A stretch of DNA of 43,576 bases, from NCBI GenBank assembly GCA_026388345.1, contig JAPLJY010000109.1, positions 1-43,576 of the forward strand, given 5' to 3'. Shown piece by piece: positions 10,185-19,381 of this stretch. Made by a program: the position numbers and the translations under genes. How positions within the stretch are numbered: position 1 is the stretch's first letter; the number at the start of each line of letters is the position of its first letter. Origin of the DNA: Deltaproteobacteria bacterium (GTDB lineage: Bacteria > Desulfobacterota > Syntrophia > Syntrophales > UBA5619). Under the pieces are notes generated by a model. It did not search any database, was not told the origin of the DNA, and saw nothing but the letters and a program-made list of their open reading frames with translations.

Positions 10185-10962
10185 ATGGATTTTGGAATTG
10201 CCGGAAGAAAGGCGATTATCGGGGGGGCAAGTGCCGGGTTGGGCAAGGCGTGCGCGATGTCGCTGGCCCGCGAGGGTGTCGACGTGACGATCGTCGCCCG
10301 CACGCTTGCCAATATCGAGGCCGCAGCCGAGGAGATCCGCGCCGCCACAGGCGTCAAGGTGACACCGGTCGCGGTGGACATCACCACCGACGAGGGGCGG
10401 GCCGCGGCGCTCAAGGCCTGCCCGGAGCCCGACATCGTGGTCAACAACTCGGGCGGACCGCCCACCGGCAACTTCCGCGATTGGAATCGTGACGCCTGGA
10501 TCGCGGCGCTCAACGGCAACATGCTGGCGGCCGTATTCATGATCAAGGACACGGTGGATGGTATGATCGCCCGCAAGTTCGGTCGCATCGTGAACATCAC
10601 CTCGAGCGCGGTGAAGGCCCCGATCAGCATTCTCGGGCTCTCGAACGGCGCCCGGTCCGGCCTGACCGGCTTCGTCGCCGGGGTTGCCCGCGAGGTGGCC
10701 AGACACAACGTGACCATCAACAACCTGCTTCCCGGGGATTTCGAAACCGAGCGTCACAAGTCCAGCACGCGGGCGATGGCCAAACTCCAGAACCGAACCT
10801 ACGAGGAGATGCGGACCATCCGGACCGCCCAGGTCGCCGCGGGCCGGTTTGGCGATCCCGCCGAGTTGGGCAAATACTGCGCCTATCTTTGCAGCGCACA
10901 GGCCGGCTTCATCACCGGCCAGAACCCTGATCGACGGCGGCAAGTACCCCGGGACGTTTTAA
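10185..10962 (+). CDS. Divergent SDR oxidoreductase, C-terminal frameshift
   Basis: Short-chain dehydrogenase/reductase resembling FabG-like proteins. The cofactor loop is GGASAGLGKA instead of TGxxxGxG; NNSGGPP and NITSSAVK are present, but the catalytic YxxxK is SNGAR (Tyr to Ser, Lys to Arg), as in the 'BKR-like' SDR subgroup lacking the usual tetrad. AAGGAGGA at 10166-10173 fixes the ATG at 10185. After FITGQN (10925) one extra C in ACCCTG shifts the frame: skipping base 10926 restores LIDGGKYPGTF and a TAA at 10960-10962, the expected SDR end (about 258 aa). As written the frame instead runs on with junk sequence to 11138, into the neighbouring gene's end. A real mutation or a base-calling error are both possible. 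Reaction unknown. Confidence 0.82.
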
Positions 10963-11033
10963 CGACTGGCCGCCCCGGCCGGAATCGGTCGCAATCGACG
11001 TTCAGCGCTCCTAAGGAACGCTCGCCAATGACC

Positions 11034-11076
11034 AACGCCTTGCCGACCCGAAATCCGGCAAGGCGTTTTGTTTTTT
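11034..11076 (+). terminator. Rho-independent terminator after the SDR gene
   Basis: A perfect 12-bp stem, AACGCCTTGCCG (11034-11045) with CGGCAAGGCGTT (11056-11067), 10-nt loop, followed by TTTTGTTTTTT. It serves plus-strand transcription and supports the repaired SDR stop at 10962 rather than 11138, since the unrepaired frame would read through it. Confidence 0.85.
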
Positions 11077-11134
11077 CGATCAACGCAGCGGCTGCAGAGG
11101 GTCGATTTTCAACAACCTGTCAGCAGGCCGGGAT

Positions 11135-13084
11135 TTAAATTTTGCGGCCGATCTCCGCGCCCTCGGCGATGGCTTGTACCGCATTGCGGGGATCTTTGGC
11201 ATCACCGACAATATAAGCGGGAATGGATTTCCCCTTGATCTCCTCCATAAGAAGATTATTTGACCTTGTTCCGGTGGCGAGCACTATCGTATCGAAGCCG
11301 CGAAGACTCTTGGTCGTATTGTTGTGGATGTAGGTGACTCCATCCTCCAGAATTTCCGTAACCGTGGCCTGAGTAATAATTTTTACCCCTTTCTGCCGTA
11401 AACGCAGGATAAGCGCACTCCTCCTCGGGCTGAGATCGTCCAGGCAGACATTATCGAGCATTTCCATGATCGTTACGCGGTTTCCCTTAGGGCTTAAATC
11501 ATCCACGGGATGAGCCAGAAAGTCAGCGGTTTCGCAACCGGTGGCGCCACCTCCGATGACCAGTATCTTCTGGCCGGGAAGGACTTTACCGATAAGCACA
11601 TCCCAGCTGTTGACGATGTTTTTTCGATTGATTCCGCAGAATTTGGGAGGAATCTGGGGAAGACCTCCCGTGGCAATAATAACGGCGTCCGGGTGAAACT
11701 CATCTATGACATTCGGTGTGACTTCTTTATTCAACTCGACTTTCACTCCGGATTTGCAGGCCTGGCCGGCAAGGTATTTAACAAGGCAGGAGAACTCCTG
11801 CTTGGTTGGGGGAAAAGCAGCCGCCAAGAGTTGTCCCCCCAGCTTTGTCGACTTTTCCATGAGGGTGACCTTATGCCCCCGTAAAGCGGCGATCCTGGCT
11901 GCCTCCAGACCGCCCGGACCTCCCCCGACCACCAAGATCTTCTTTCGTTCTTTCGCCGGAATCAGGGCCATTTCCTCTTCCCGGCCTGCGGCGGCATTCA
12001 CCATGCAGGCGATCGTTTTATCGCTGTAAAGACTCATCAGACAGTGTAGATCCCCCACGCATGGAGTGATGTCTTCCCAGTTTCCGGCCGCCGCCTTTCG
12101 AGGAAATTCCGCATCGGCCAGGAGCGCTCGGCCCATAGCCACCATGTCCGCCTTGCCGGAAGATAAAATATCTTCGGCAACCCAGGGGGTAAGAATACGA
12201 CCCACGGAGATGATGGGGATCTTTACCACTTCTTTGATCGCCGCTGCCAAGGGGGCATAGATGCCCGCTGGAGAACCCATGGGTGGAGCGACACTCCCGA
12301 TGTTTGTGGTTCCTCCCGAAATATTAAGGGCATCGGCCCCGGCCTCTACGAAGAAAGGGGCAATATATTGGGTTTCTTCCAGGGTCCTGCCTCCCGGTTC
12401 AAATTCAGCGCCCGAGATGCGGACCAGAATCGGGAATCCCGGTCCGACCTTTGCCCGGATGCGCCGAATGACCTCCAAAGGTAGCTTGAGTCGTCCGTGG
12501 ATATCCCCTCCATATTCATCAGTCCTCTTGTTATGCAGGGGGGAAAGAAAGCTGCCCAAAAGGTGATGGGAGTGAGCGCAATGAATTTGCACGGCGTCGC
12601 ATCCGGCCTCCTGAGCCCTGCGCGCCGCGGTAACAAATTCCTCAATGATTATTTCAATCTCTTCCACCCTCAATTCCCGGGGAAGCTCCCGAAAACGACG
12701 GGAGGCAATCGGAGAGGCGGCTACGGGCTGAACTCCATTGAGGGATGAATGGGCATTAAAGCTTGGATGAATGAGTTGAGGCGCGATCTTGGCGCCATGG
12801 CTATGGACCTCCCGCGTCAACTCTTTCCAGGCCGGGATAAATTGATCATCATACAAGCCTAAGCTCCTCATTTGATATCTGCCTTTGGGGTCGATCCCGA
12901 CATCTCCGGTTATAATCAGCCCGACGCCTCCACGGGCGCGGGCGGCAAAGTATTGAATCAAGACGGGTGTCACATAGCCCTGGGGAGAACCAAGGTTGGT
13001 GCTCATGGCAGACATTACGATCCGATTCTTAACCTCCATTGCGGCAATGCGAATGGGAGTAAACAAAAACTTCAAATTCCTCAT
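11135..13084 (-). CDS. NADH:flavin oxidoreductase/enoate reductase (old yellow enzyme plus FAD domain)
   Basis: A 649-aa two-part flavoenzyme like 2,4-dienoyl-CoA reductase and 2-enoate reductase. Residues 1-~350 are the FMN TIM barrel (LFTPIRIAAMEVKNRIVMSA, LSPLHNKRTDEYGG, VGRILTPWVAEDIL, MGRALLADAEFP). From about 385 follow the FAD domain (VVGGGPGGLEAARIAALRG) and an NAD domain (VIGGGATGCETADFLA). The linker that normally carries four 4Fe-4S cysteines (Cx2Cx3Cx11C) reads C-VGDLH-C then C: the second cysteine is Asp (GAT). The barrel motif usually AHGY is AHSHH. Last gene of the Tct cassette, 38 nt after tctA; probably reduces an unsaturated intermediate, but substrate is unknown. Confidence 0.87.
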   Translation of the reverse strand: MRNLKFLFTPIRIAAMEVKNRIVMSAMSTNLGSPQGYVTPVLIQYFAARARGGVGLIITGDVGIDPKGRYQMRSLGLYDDQFIPAWKELTREVHSHGAKIAPQLIHPSFNAHSSLNGVQPVAASPIASRRFRELPRELRVEEIEIIIEEFVTAARRAQEAGCDAVQIHCAHSHHLLGSFLSPLHNKRTDEYGGDIHGRLKLPLEVIRRIRAKVGPGFPILVRISGAEFEPGGRTLEETQYIAPFFVEAGADALNISGGTTNIGSVAPPMGSPAGIYAPLAAAIKEVVKIPIISVGRILTPWVAEDILSSGKADMVAMGRALLADAEFPRKAAAGNWEDITPCVGDLHCLMSLYSDKTIACMVNAAAGREEEMALIPAKERKKILVVGGGPGGLEAARIAALRGHKVTLMEKSTKLGGQLLAAAFPPTKQEFSCLVKYLAGQACKSGVKVELNKEVTPNVIDEFHPDAVIIATGGLPQIPPKFCGINRKNIVNSWDVLIGKVLPGQKILVIGGGATGCETADFLAHPVDDLSPKGNRVTIMEMLDNVCLDDLSPRRSALILRLRQKGVKIITQATVTEILEDGVTYIHNNTTKSLRGFDTIVLATGTRSNNLLMEEIKGKSIPAYIVGDAKDPRNAVQAIAEGAEIGRKI

Positions 13085-13122
13085 TTTTCTGCCTCCGGTT
13101 CATACATAGAGCAGTTTGCTCT

Positions 13123-14625
13123 CTACTCCTTAGGTGCTTCGAATAGTTGCGCCTTTTCCCCTTTTCTCCATACACTTACAAAGAAAAGCACCAACAGAAT
13201 TAAGGAAATCCCAAGCAGGCTCGCTGAAATCGGACTGGTCAGAAAGATCATGGGATTTTGATGCGACATGATCAGCGATTGCCGAAGGGATTGCTCAAAG
13301 AGGGGTCCCAGAATAACCGCTAATATGAAGGGGGCCAGCTCGTAGTTTCGTTTCCGCAACAGATATCCCAGAAGACCGAATCCGATCATCACCCAGACAT
13401 CGAAGATGTTCGTATTGGTCGAATAGGTTCCGATGATGCAGAGCAAGAGTATGATCGGGAAAAGAGCCCAATAAGGAATTCTGAGAAACTGAACCCAGAT
13501 GCCGACCAAAGGCAGGTTCAGGACCAGGAGCATGATATTTCCTATATATAAACTGGCAATCACTCCCCAGAAGATGTCCGGGTGCTGGATCATGAGCATC
13601 GGTCCCGGCTGAACCCCATGAATGATGAGAGCGCCCATCATCAGCGCCGTCACTGCGTTGCATGGCAGTCCCAGGGACAGCATCGGAATCATTGATCCGG
13701 CGACGGCGGCATTGTTGGCCGCTTCCGGACCGGCGACACCCTCAATGACGCCCGTACCGAACTTCTCCGGGTGTTTGGAGGCTCCCTTTTCAACGGCATA
13801 GGAAATGAAGGCGGCGGTCACCGGTCCTCCGCCGGGCAGAATCCCGATAACGAAACCGACAATCGTGCCGCGGATGATTGGAACGGCCGAAACGATCCAA
13901 TCCTGCATCGTCGGGAAAATCCCTTTTATTTTAGCGAATATTTGCCGTTCAAAGACCTGCTCCATGTTCATGAAGACTTCGGAGATGCCAAACATGCCCA
14001 TGATGATCGCCACCATGTCGAATCCGTTTGTCATGTTGGTAAATCCGAAGGTAAACCGCTCCATCCCGTTGACGATGTCTATCCCGACCGTAGAGACAAA
14101 CAGTCCGAATGCGACCATCAACAGGGCTTTCAACATGGAGCCGCCCACCATGAACATCGTCACGACAAATCCCAGGGTCATCACGCCGAAATACTCCGGC
14201 GGTCCAAATTTCAGCGCCACCGCCACGAGGATGGGGGAGAAAAAATTCAGACCGATCGCGCTGATCGTGCCGGCAATGAAAGAGCCGATAGCCGCAATGC
14301 CCAGAGCGGCGCCCGCCCGGCCCTGCTTCGCCATCTGGTGGCCATCCAGACAAGTGACGACGGATGCCGCCTCCCCGGGAATGTTGACCAGGATGGAGGT
14401 CGTTGAACCTCCATACATGGACCCATAAAAGATTCCGGAAAGCATGATGATGGAAGCCGCAGGGGGGATCTTGAACGTCACCGGCAGCAACAACGACAAG
14501 GCCGCCATCGGTCCGATGCCCGGAAGCACGCCGACCAGGGTGCCGACCAGACAACCGAGGAAGCAGTAGAATAGATTCTCTGGGGTCAGAACAACCCCAA
14601 AACCCATTACCAAATTTTCAAACAT
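13123..14625 (-). CDS. tctA: Tripartite tricarboxylate transporter, large permease TctA
   Basis: Large membrane subunit (500 aa, about 12 hydrophobic segments) of a secondary, binding-protein-dependent carboxylate importer. The family hallmarks are seen: [20 protein letters not shown] near residue 30, [20 protein letters not shown] near 70-90, [20 protein letters not shown] next to it, and [20 protein letters not shown] near 270. It follows tctB by 17 nt in the cassette that also holds a TctC receptor, an aconitase-like dehydratase and an aldolase, so the imported solute is likely the cassette's substrate, probably a di- or tricarboxylate. Intact. Confidence 0.95.
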   Translation of the reverse strand: MFENLVMGFGVVLTPENLFYCFLGCLVGTLVGVLPGIGPMAALSLLLPVTFKIPPAASIIMLSGIFYGSMYGGSTTSILVNIPGEAASVVTCLDGHQMAKQGRAGAALGIAAIGSFIAGTISAIGLNFFSPILVAVALKFGPPEYFGVMTLGFVVTMFMVGGSMLKALLMVAFGLFVSTVGIDIVNGMERFTFGFTNMTNGFDMVAIIMGMFGISEVFMNMEQVFERQIFAKIKGIFPTMQDWIVSAVPIIRGTIVGFVIGILPGGGPVTAAFISYAVEKGASKHPEKFGTGVIEGVAGPEAANNAAVAGSMIPMLSLGLPCNAVTALMMGALIIHGVQPGPMLMIQHPDIFWGVIASLYIGNIMLLVLNLPLVGIWVQFLRIPYWALFPIILLLCIIGTYSTNTNIFDVWVMIGFGLLGYLLRKRNYELAPFILAVILGPLFEQSLRQSLIMSHQNPMIFLTSPISASLLGISLILLVLFFVSVWRKGEKAQLFEAPKE

Positions 14626-14642
14626 ATCCGCCCGTACCTCAA

Positions 14643-15110
14643 TCAGAATCCCAGGAAACCCTTAGGCAGACGAATCTGCATGAGAAACTGGAACAGCAAA
14701 TAAATGGTCAAACAAGACGCCAGAGAAACGGCAAGGATGGTCGTCCATTTTTTCTTTTCAATCACACGAATCATCATGACGGTAATCAGGATGGAGGTTA
14801 AAAGGAAACCCAATCTGGGCAAGAGAAAAGACATCGCGCACAGGGCCGCCAGAAGGAAAAAGACCCGATTCCGGGTCACGGGATTGTCCCAGAACTTCTC
14901 CTTCTCCTCCCCATTTGAATCCTTCGACCACTTTCCGACAAACATCACGCATCCGATCAGCCCGATCAACAGTCCGGTCAGGAAGGGCATAAAGCCGCTT
15001 CCCGGACCGGATGCGCTCCACAATTTTTCGTGGACGGACTCGATGCAGATGCCTGCCCCAAGGAGTATCCAGAATAGATTGAAAATCTGCTCGATTGTTT
15101 TATTATTCAT
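14643..15110 (-). CDS. tctB: Tripartite tricarboxylate transporter, small permease TctB
   Basis: Small membrane subunit, 155 aa with four hydrophobic helices (IFNLFWILLGAGICIES, FMPFLTGLLIGLIGCVMFV, VFFLLAALCAMSFLLPRLG, ILAVSLASCLTIYLLFQFLM), and the typical GPGSGFMPF loop after helix 1. Lies between the aldolase (13 nt upstream) and tctA (17 nt downstream), the normal tctB-tctA order. TctB sequences are weakly conserved, so the call rests on topology, size and position. Confidence 0.9.
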   Translation of the reverse strand: MNNKTIEQIFNLFWILLGAGICIESVHEKLWSASGPGSGFMPFLTGLLIGLIGCVMFVGKWSKDSNGEEKEKFWDNPVTRNRVFFLLAALCAMSFLLPRLGFLLTSILITVMMIRVIEKKKWTTILAVSLASCLTIYLLFQFLMQIRLPKGFLGF

Positions 15111-15123
15111 GGTGAATCCGCGG

Positions 15124-15885
15124 CTAACTTTTTGAGTTTGCCAGAAATTGCCGGCCTGCCCCGACGAGCAGACCGTTCACGGTGGTCTGCGGCATCTGAT
15201 ATCCCTTTTCGATATACTGCTTCGGCGTCTCTCCCCCGCGGACGAGGGCGCCGATGGGTTTCCCGAATTTCTTTCCCGCAGCGAGGATTTTGTCCATGGC
15301 TTCCAACGTCAGCGGATGATTCGTCTGGCCCGGTACGCCCAGAGACTGGGAGAGGTCGTTGCTTCCGATGACCACGCCGTCAAGGCCTTCCGTACCGAGA
15401 ATTCCGTCAATATTCTCCACGCCTTCACGGCTTTCCACATCCGCGAGCACGATGATTTCCCGATTCGCGGCCTTGACATATTCACCCAGCGAACCTTTCA
15501 GCCCATAGTCTGCCGGGCGCACCCCTGCGAGTCCCCTCACCCCTTCCGGGGCATATCTTGCACCTCTTGCCGCTCTTCGGGCATCCTCAGCGGTTTCAAC
15601 CCCGGGAATGATGATCCCCATCGCCCCTACGTCCAGGTAGCGGAGGATGATCTCCGGCAAATTTTGCGGAACGCGGACCAGCGGGGTCATCCCGCTTAAT
15701 TCCGCAGCCATGACCATGTGGCCCACATCCGCGACGCTCAGGGAGGAATGCTCGCAATCGATGAACACCCAATCGAAGCCAAGATGCCCGAGTATTTCAA
15801 CTAATTGTACGGCAGGTTCCTGGATGAGGACCCCGACCGCGATGCCGCCTTGCCGCATCTTCTCCTTCATCAGATTCTTTTTCAT
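15124..15885 (-). CDS. HpcH/HpaI family class II aldolase
   Basis: A 253-aa metal-dependent aldolase of the HpcH/HpaI family, which cleaves 4-hydroxy-2-oxoacids to pyruvate (or oxaloacetate) plus an aldehyde or oxoacid. Motifs: FDWVFIDCEHSSLS (general base and fold core), the flexible loop PEGVRGLAGVRPADYG with the oxoacid-binding Arg, VESREGVENID with the metal-binding Glu, and GLDGVVIGSNDLSQSLG with the metal-binding Asp. GGGGGTATGTC lies before the ATG. Found between the LeuD-like subunit and tctB, it is the likely carbon-carbon cleavage step of the cassette. It is not a citrate lyase CitE, which has a different C-terminus. Substrate not deducible. Confidence 0.92.
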   Translation of the reverse strand: MKKNLMKEKMRQGGIAVGVLIQEPAVQLVEILGHLGFDWVFIDCEHSSLSVADVGHMVMAAELSGMTPLVRVPQNLPEIILRYLDVGAMGIIIPGVETAEDARRAARGARYAPEGVRGLAGVRPADYGLKGSLGEYVKAANREIIVLADVESREGVENIDGILGTEGLDGVVIGSNDLSQSLGVPGQTNHPLTLEAMDKILAAGKKFGKPIGALVRGGETPKQYIEKGYQMPQTTVNGLLVGAGRQFLANSKS

Positions 15886-15968
15886 GACATACCCCCTTTA
15901 AACGTACGTTCAAATCGATCGGCCCGATCCGGAATCACCGCGTGCAGTCAGCACAACGTCCCACGGAT

Positions 15969-16505
15969 TCATCCCACCCCCATTTTCTTTTTTGTATATG
16001 AGACATAGCCGCCCATCATCAGGATCTCCATCAGATCAGGCGGAATGGGGGCCGACATCAGCTTTTCATGGCTGGTTATATTCCGGATCTCTCCATTGGA
16101 GAGATCGACTTCCAACTCATCCCCCGTTTTTACTTTTGCGGCGATTCCCTGGCAAATCAGGATGGGCAATCCGTTGTTGATGGCGTTCCGGAAGAAATAC
16201 CGGGATGAAGATTCGGCAATGACCGCTTTGACCCCGGCGCCCTTTATGGCAAAGATGGGGTGTTCGATGCTTTTTCCTCCCCCGCCGAAATTTCGGCCCC
16301 CGATGATAAAAGAATATTTCCCGGCCAACGCGTCCGCGGCAAAATGGGGATCCACGCCTTCCATCGCATGTTGTCCCAACTCCTCCATGTCCAGACTTGC
16401 GATTTTTGCCGCTCCGTTCCAATAGCACTCGGGTAGAATTTTATAGGAATCTGTAAAATCCCCGCAAACCCAAGCTTTTCCTTTTAAAATAGTTTCTTTT
16501 GCCAT
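15969..16505 (-). CDS. Aconitase-family dehydratase, small subunit (LeuD-like)
   Basis: The 178-aa swivel domain of a two-subunit aconitase-type hydro-lyase. WVCGDFTDSYKILPECYW resembles the GDxIxTD entry, followed by IIGGRNFGGGGKSIEHPIFA and AVIAESSSRYFFRNAINNG. In LeuD and aconitase the loop is normally FGCGSSREHA with an Arg that binds a substrate carboxylate; here it is FGGGGKSIEHP, so Cys is Gly and Arg is Ile. That argues against plain isopropylmalate as substrate. The gene is 14 nt after the large subunit. There are no leucine genes nearby; the context is a transporter plus aldolase, so a catabolic role is inferred. Related enzymes include dimethylmalate and homoaconitate dehydratases. 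Confidence 0.88.
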   Translation of the reverse strand: MAKETILKGKAWVCGDFTDSYKILPECYWNGAAKIASLDMEELGQHAMEGVDPHFAADALAGKYSFIIGGRNFGGGGKSIEHPIFAIKGAGVKAVIAESSSRYFFRNAINNGLPILICQGIAAKVKTGDELEVDLSNGEIRNITSHEKLMSAPIPPDLMEILMMGGYVSYTKKKMGVG

Positions 16506-16519
16506 GGCAATCCTCTCCT

Positions 16520-17797
16520 TTAGAGAAATTCTCTGGGGTCAGCGATAACGCCTTTGATAGCCGATGCCGCCACAACAGCCGGGTTGGCGGAGTAAATTTC
16601 AGATTCGGGGCTTCCCATGCGTCCCCGCATGTTTCTCGGAAGCGATCCGATGCATACGTCCCCTTTACCCAAAACGACCAGTTGACCGCCGTGGCAGGGA
16701 CCGCATGTGGCGTGTCCAACGAGAACGCCCGCGTCAAGGAGAATGCTGAAGGTCCCGTCTTTCATGGCTTCCTGATAAATCTTCTGCGAGGCCGGTGCGA
16801 CGACCATCCTGACATCGGGATGCAATTTTCTCCCTTTCAGAATTTGCGCGGCCATGCGGAGATCTTCCAATCTTCCGCCGGAACAGGAAGAGACCGTTGC
16901 GATATTGATCTTGGTGCCCAGCACCTGCGACAGAGGCTTCACGTTGTCCGGCGAATGGGGGCAGGCCACCTGAGGCTCAAATCGGGAAACCTCCAATTTC
17001 ATGGTGTCAACATATTCCGCGTTCGGGTCGCTCTGAAAGAGCTGATATCCCCCCCGGGCTCTTCCCTTGAGATAGGTTTGCGTCACTTCATCAGGAGGGA
17101 TGATGGCGTTTTTCGCGCCCGCATCGGAAGACAAATTGCAGAGGGCAAACCGGCTGTCCATGGTCATATTTCTGACCGTACTCCCGGTCAGTTCGATGGC
17201 CTGATAAGCCCAATCCGCCTTCGTGCCGTCCCAGCCCTTTTGCCCCATCAGATAAAGCATGATATCCCGCGACATGGTCCCCTTGGGAAGATTCCCCTCT
17301 ATTTCCACCTTGACGGTCGCCGGAACCCGCAGCCAGAGTTCTCCGGTAGCCATGGCCATCGCCACATCGGTGGCACCCACACCCAAAACCACGGCCCCCA
17401 AAGCGCCGCCGGTCAGCGCGTGTGAATCGGTGGCGATGGCGACAATCCCGGGAACCAGATAACCCTCTTGAGCGACGATCTGATGCATGATTCCACCGCT
17501 GCCGATATCATAGATCCGAATGTGGTACTGCTTGGCCAACATGCGTATCTGATTGTGCAGGTTGGCATAATTGACATCTGGAGGGGGGGCGTTGTGGTCA
17601 AATACGATTACCACTTTTTCAGGATCAAACACCTTGGTCGCTCCAACGGCCTTAAGGTTGTTGAACACGTTCATTGCGAGCATATCCATGGTATAGGCCA
17701 GCCCTATTTTTGCAGTGATCATCTGCTCCGGAACCACCTCCGCCAAACCCGCAGATCGAGCCATAATTTTCTCTGTGATTGTCATTGGTTTAGACAT
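16520..17797 (-). CDS. Aconitase-family dehydratase, large subunit (LeuC-like)
   Basis: The 4Fe-4S catalytic subunit, about 425 aa. Cluster ligands are visible as SSCSGGRLEDLRMA (one Cys) and ATCGPCHGG (Cx2C); VFDHNAPP, the TDSHALTGGALGAV motif and GRARGGYQL (a short form of the family loop) are in place. Two upstream ATGs (17812, 17803) are poorly spaced; GGGAGG then 7-8 nt leads to ATG at 17797 (MSKPMTITEK), taken as the start. First enzyme of the Tct cassette, probably adding or removing water from a hydroxy-polycarboxylate so that the aldolase can act. Exact substrate unknown; the deviating small-subunit loop suggests something other than isopropylmalate. Confidence 0.9.
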   Translation of the reverse strand: MSKPMTITEKIMARSAGLAEVVPEQMITAKIGLAYTMDMLAMNVFNNLKAVGATKVFDPEKVVIVFDHNAPPPDVNYANLHNQIRMLAKQYHIRIYDIGSGGIMHQIVAQEGYLVPGIVAIATDSHALTGGALGAVVLGVGATDVAMAMATGELWLRVPATVKVEIEGNLPKGTMSRDIMLYLMGQKGWDGTKADWAYQAIELTGSTVRNMTMDSRFALCNLSSDAGAKNAIIPPDEVTQTYLKGRARGGYQLFQSDPNAEYVDTMKLEVSRFEPQVACPHSPDNVKPLSQVLGTKINIATVSSCSGGRLEDLRMAAQILKGRKLHPDVRMVVAPASQKIYQEAMKDGTFSILLDAGVLVGHATCGPCHGGQLVVLGKGDVCIGSLPRNMRGRMGSPESEIYSANPAVVAASAIKGVIADPREFL

Positions 17798-17973
17798 TCT
17801 CATTCCTCCCATATTGCCCTGATATAAACCGTAAACCTCCGGAACAAATGCCGGAACAACAAGCAGCCGACTCCTGCAAAGCCGGCCGCAGTGAAACCCC
17901 TATCCCGTACTGCGGAACCCATATGATGAATGGGCGGCATCCGATCCCGATCGCGTTCATTCAAACGTTGCAC

Positions 17974-18031
17974 TTGAAAGCCTCCTTGTTCCTTAAAATT
18001 GGAGCGGCTCATGGATCAAGGAGGCTTTCAA
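17974..18031 (-). promoter_or_regulatory. Perfect 15-bp inverted repeat between tctC and the dehydratase genes
   Basis: TTGAAAGCCTCCTTG (17974-17988) is perfectly complementary to CAAGGAGGCTTTCAA (18017-18031) around a 28-nt loop. It sits in the 296-nt gap between tctC (stop at 18094) and the LeuC-like start (17797), with no T-run on the minus strand. It may stabilise the tctC message or partly terminate, giving more receptor than enzyme; that role is inferred. Confidence 0.6.
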
Positions 18032-18093
18032 TATTCCCGGAACAGTCAGACTCTGCAAGTCACCATGCAAAAAACAGGACTTACCATTCCATC

Positions 18094-19125
18094 TTATTTG
18101 GGCATGCGACCCGTCTTGTTGAAGAACTCTTGAGTGGCCTTGTATTGTTTTTCGACCTCTTGGGCTGTCTGCTTCGCATCCAGATACTTATCGCCGACTT
18201 TGGATCCGATCTTGGCATAGTCCTTGATGCACTCAGGATCATGAAGAGCAGCCAGAATGGCCTCCTCCAGATATTTGGCGCGCTCGGGCGCAACGCCCTT
18301 GGGAACCGCCGCGTATCTCCAGACGGACCAGAGAATATCGTTCACCCCCAGTACCTCGTTGAAGGTGGGCGCGTTTGGCATGTACCCGGACCGGTCGGCT
18401 CCCGCCTGACCCAATACCCTTGCCTTTCCCGCATCGATGAAGCTTTTGTATTCGTTGAAGTAGTAACCTGCGATATCGACATGGCCCCCCAACATGGCGG
18501 TGACCCCCGGCGCGCCTCCCTGGAAGGGAACCTTTGTGAATTTGGCGCCGGTGCGCATCTCGATATCCTCGGTCAGGAACTGGGGGCTGGTGTCTACGGC
18601 GATGGCTATCTTGACGACATCCGGTTTCTGTTTTGCGAAAGCAATGACTTCCTTGAGAGATTTGTCCTTCAGGATGCCGTCCGTCGAAACGACCCAGGTG
18701 TTCGGATCCTCATTGATATAGGTCAGGGCATCCAAATTTTTGTAGGACCACTTCCCGCCCGCTCTCAACAGGGAGTCCTGCCAGAAGTAACAACCCGCAA
18801 TAAGCCCGACGGTATAGCCGTCATTTTTCGCCTGGGTGGTCAGATAGGTATGGCCGATGATCCCATTGCCTCCTGGTCGGTTTTCAACGATCACGCGGCT
18901 GTCGATGTATTTCTCGACATATTTTGCCAAGAGACGTGCCGTGACATCCATCCCCCCGCCTGCCGGATAGACAACCACAATGGTAATCGGCTCCGTAGGG
19001 AAGTCCTTGGGTTTGATGCTCTTCAGTCTGGCCTTGACATCTGCCTGCGCATATGCCGAAGCCTGAAAAGAAAAGCAGATCACCAACGCGAACAACAATA
19101 ATAACACCCTGTTGAATTTAGACAT
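18094..19125 (-). CDS. tctC: Tripartite tricarboxylate transporter substrate-binding protein (TctC/Bug)
   Basis: Periplasmic solute receptor of 343 aa. The signal peptide is clear (VLLLLFALVICFSFQASAYA, then QAD). Bug-family features follow: FPTEPITIVVVYPAGGGMDVTARLLAKYVEKY, usually the PxKPIxxVVPxxPGG region, VIVENRPGGNGIIGHTYL with the ligand-binding loop, and GGAPGVTAMLGGHVDIAGY near residue 190. AAAGGAGATGGAAG before the ATG gives a strong start. First transport gene after the GntR regulator, so probably the most highly expressed gene of the cassette. Ligand not deducible; Bug proteins bind diverse carboxylates. Confidence 0.94.
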   Translation of the reverse strand: MSKFNRVLLLLFALVICFSFQASAYAQADVKARLKSIKPKDFPTEPITIVVVYPAGGGMDVTARLLAKYVEKYIDSRVIVENRPGGNGIIGHTYLTTQAKNDGYTVGLIAGCYFWQDSLLRAGGKWSYKNLDALTYINEDPNTWVVSTDGILKDKSLKEVIAFAKQKPDVVKIAIAVDTSPQFLTEDIEMRTGAKFTKVPFQGGAPGVTAMLGGHVDIAGYYFNEYKSFIDAGKARVLGQAGADRSGYMPNAPTFNEVLGVNDILWSVWRYAAVPKGVAPERAKYLEEAILAALHDPECIKDYAKIGSKVGDKYLDAKQTAQEVEKQYKATQEFFNKTGRMPK

Positions 19126-19381
19126 CTTCCATCTCCTTTCATTCTGAAAAATTTTGGTTGGTCACCTCTACGCCCATACCAGAAGAAAAGTGGATCGATG
19201 GTATGCCCCTTAGGACAAGACCTGAATCTACAAAGAGATATTTATCATTCAAAGAATAGATTACAACTGAACTGCGTGGTCTCTATTCTATTTCAGATGG
19301 TGCGATCGGAGCTTGGTTATCCGGGTCTTGGCCGGGTTTCGATTTTTACTGCACTCTCTCGTTATGGATCCGAAAGATCGT
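19126..19381. other. 256-nt gap between gntR-type regulator and tctC
   Basis: AT-richer than the flanking genes. It should hold the tctC-operon promoter on the minus strand, but I see no convincing -35/-10 pair and no repeat of the 20-bp palindrome found upstream of the regulator gene. No reading frame of substance. Confidence 0.4.

Noticed and set aside
15969..17797. Leucine-biosynthetic isopropylmalate isomerase
   Set aside because: No leuA or leuB nearby, a transporter-aldolase context, and a changed small-subunit substrate loop.
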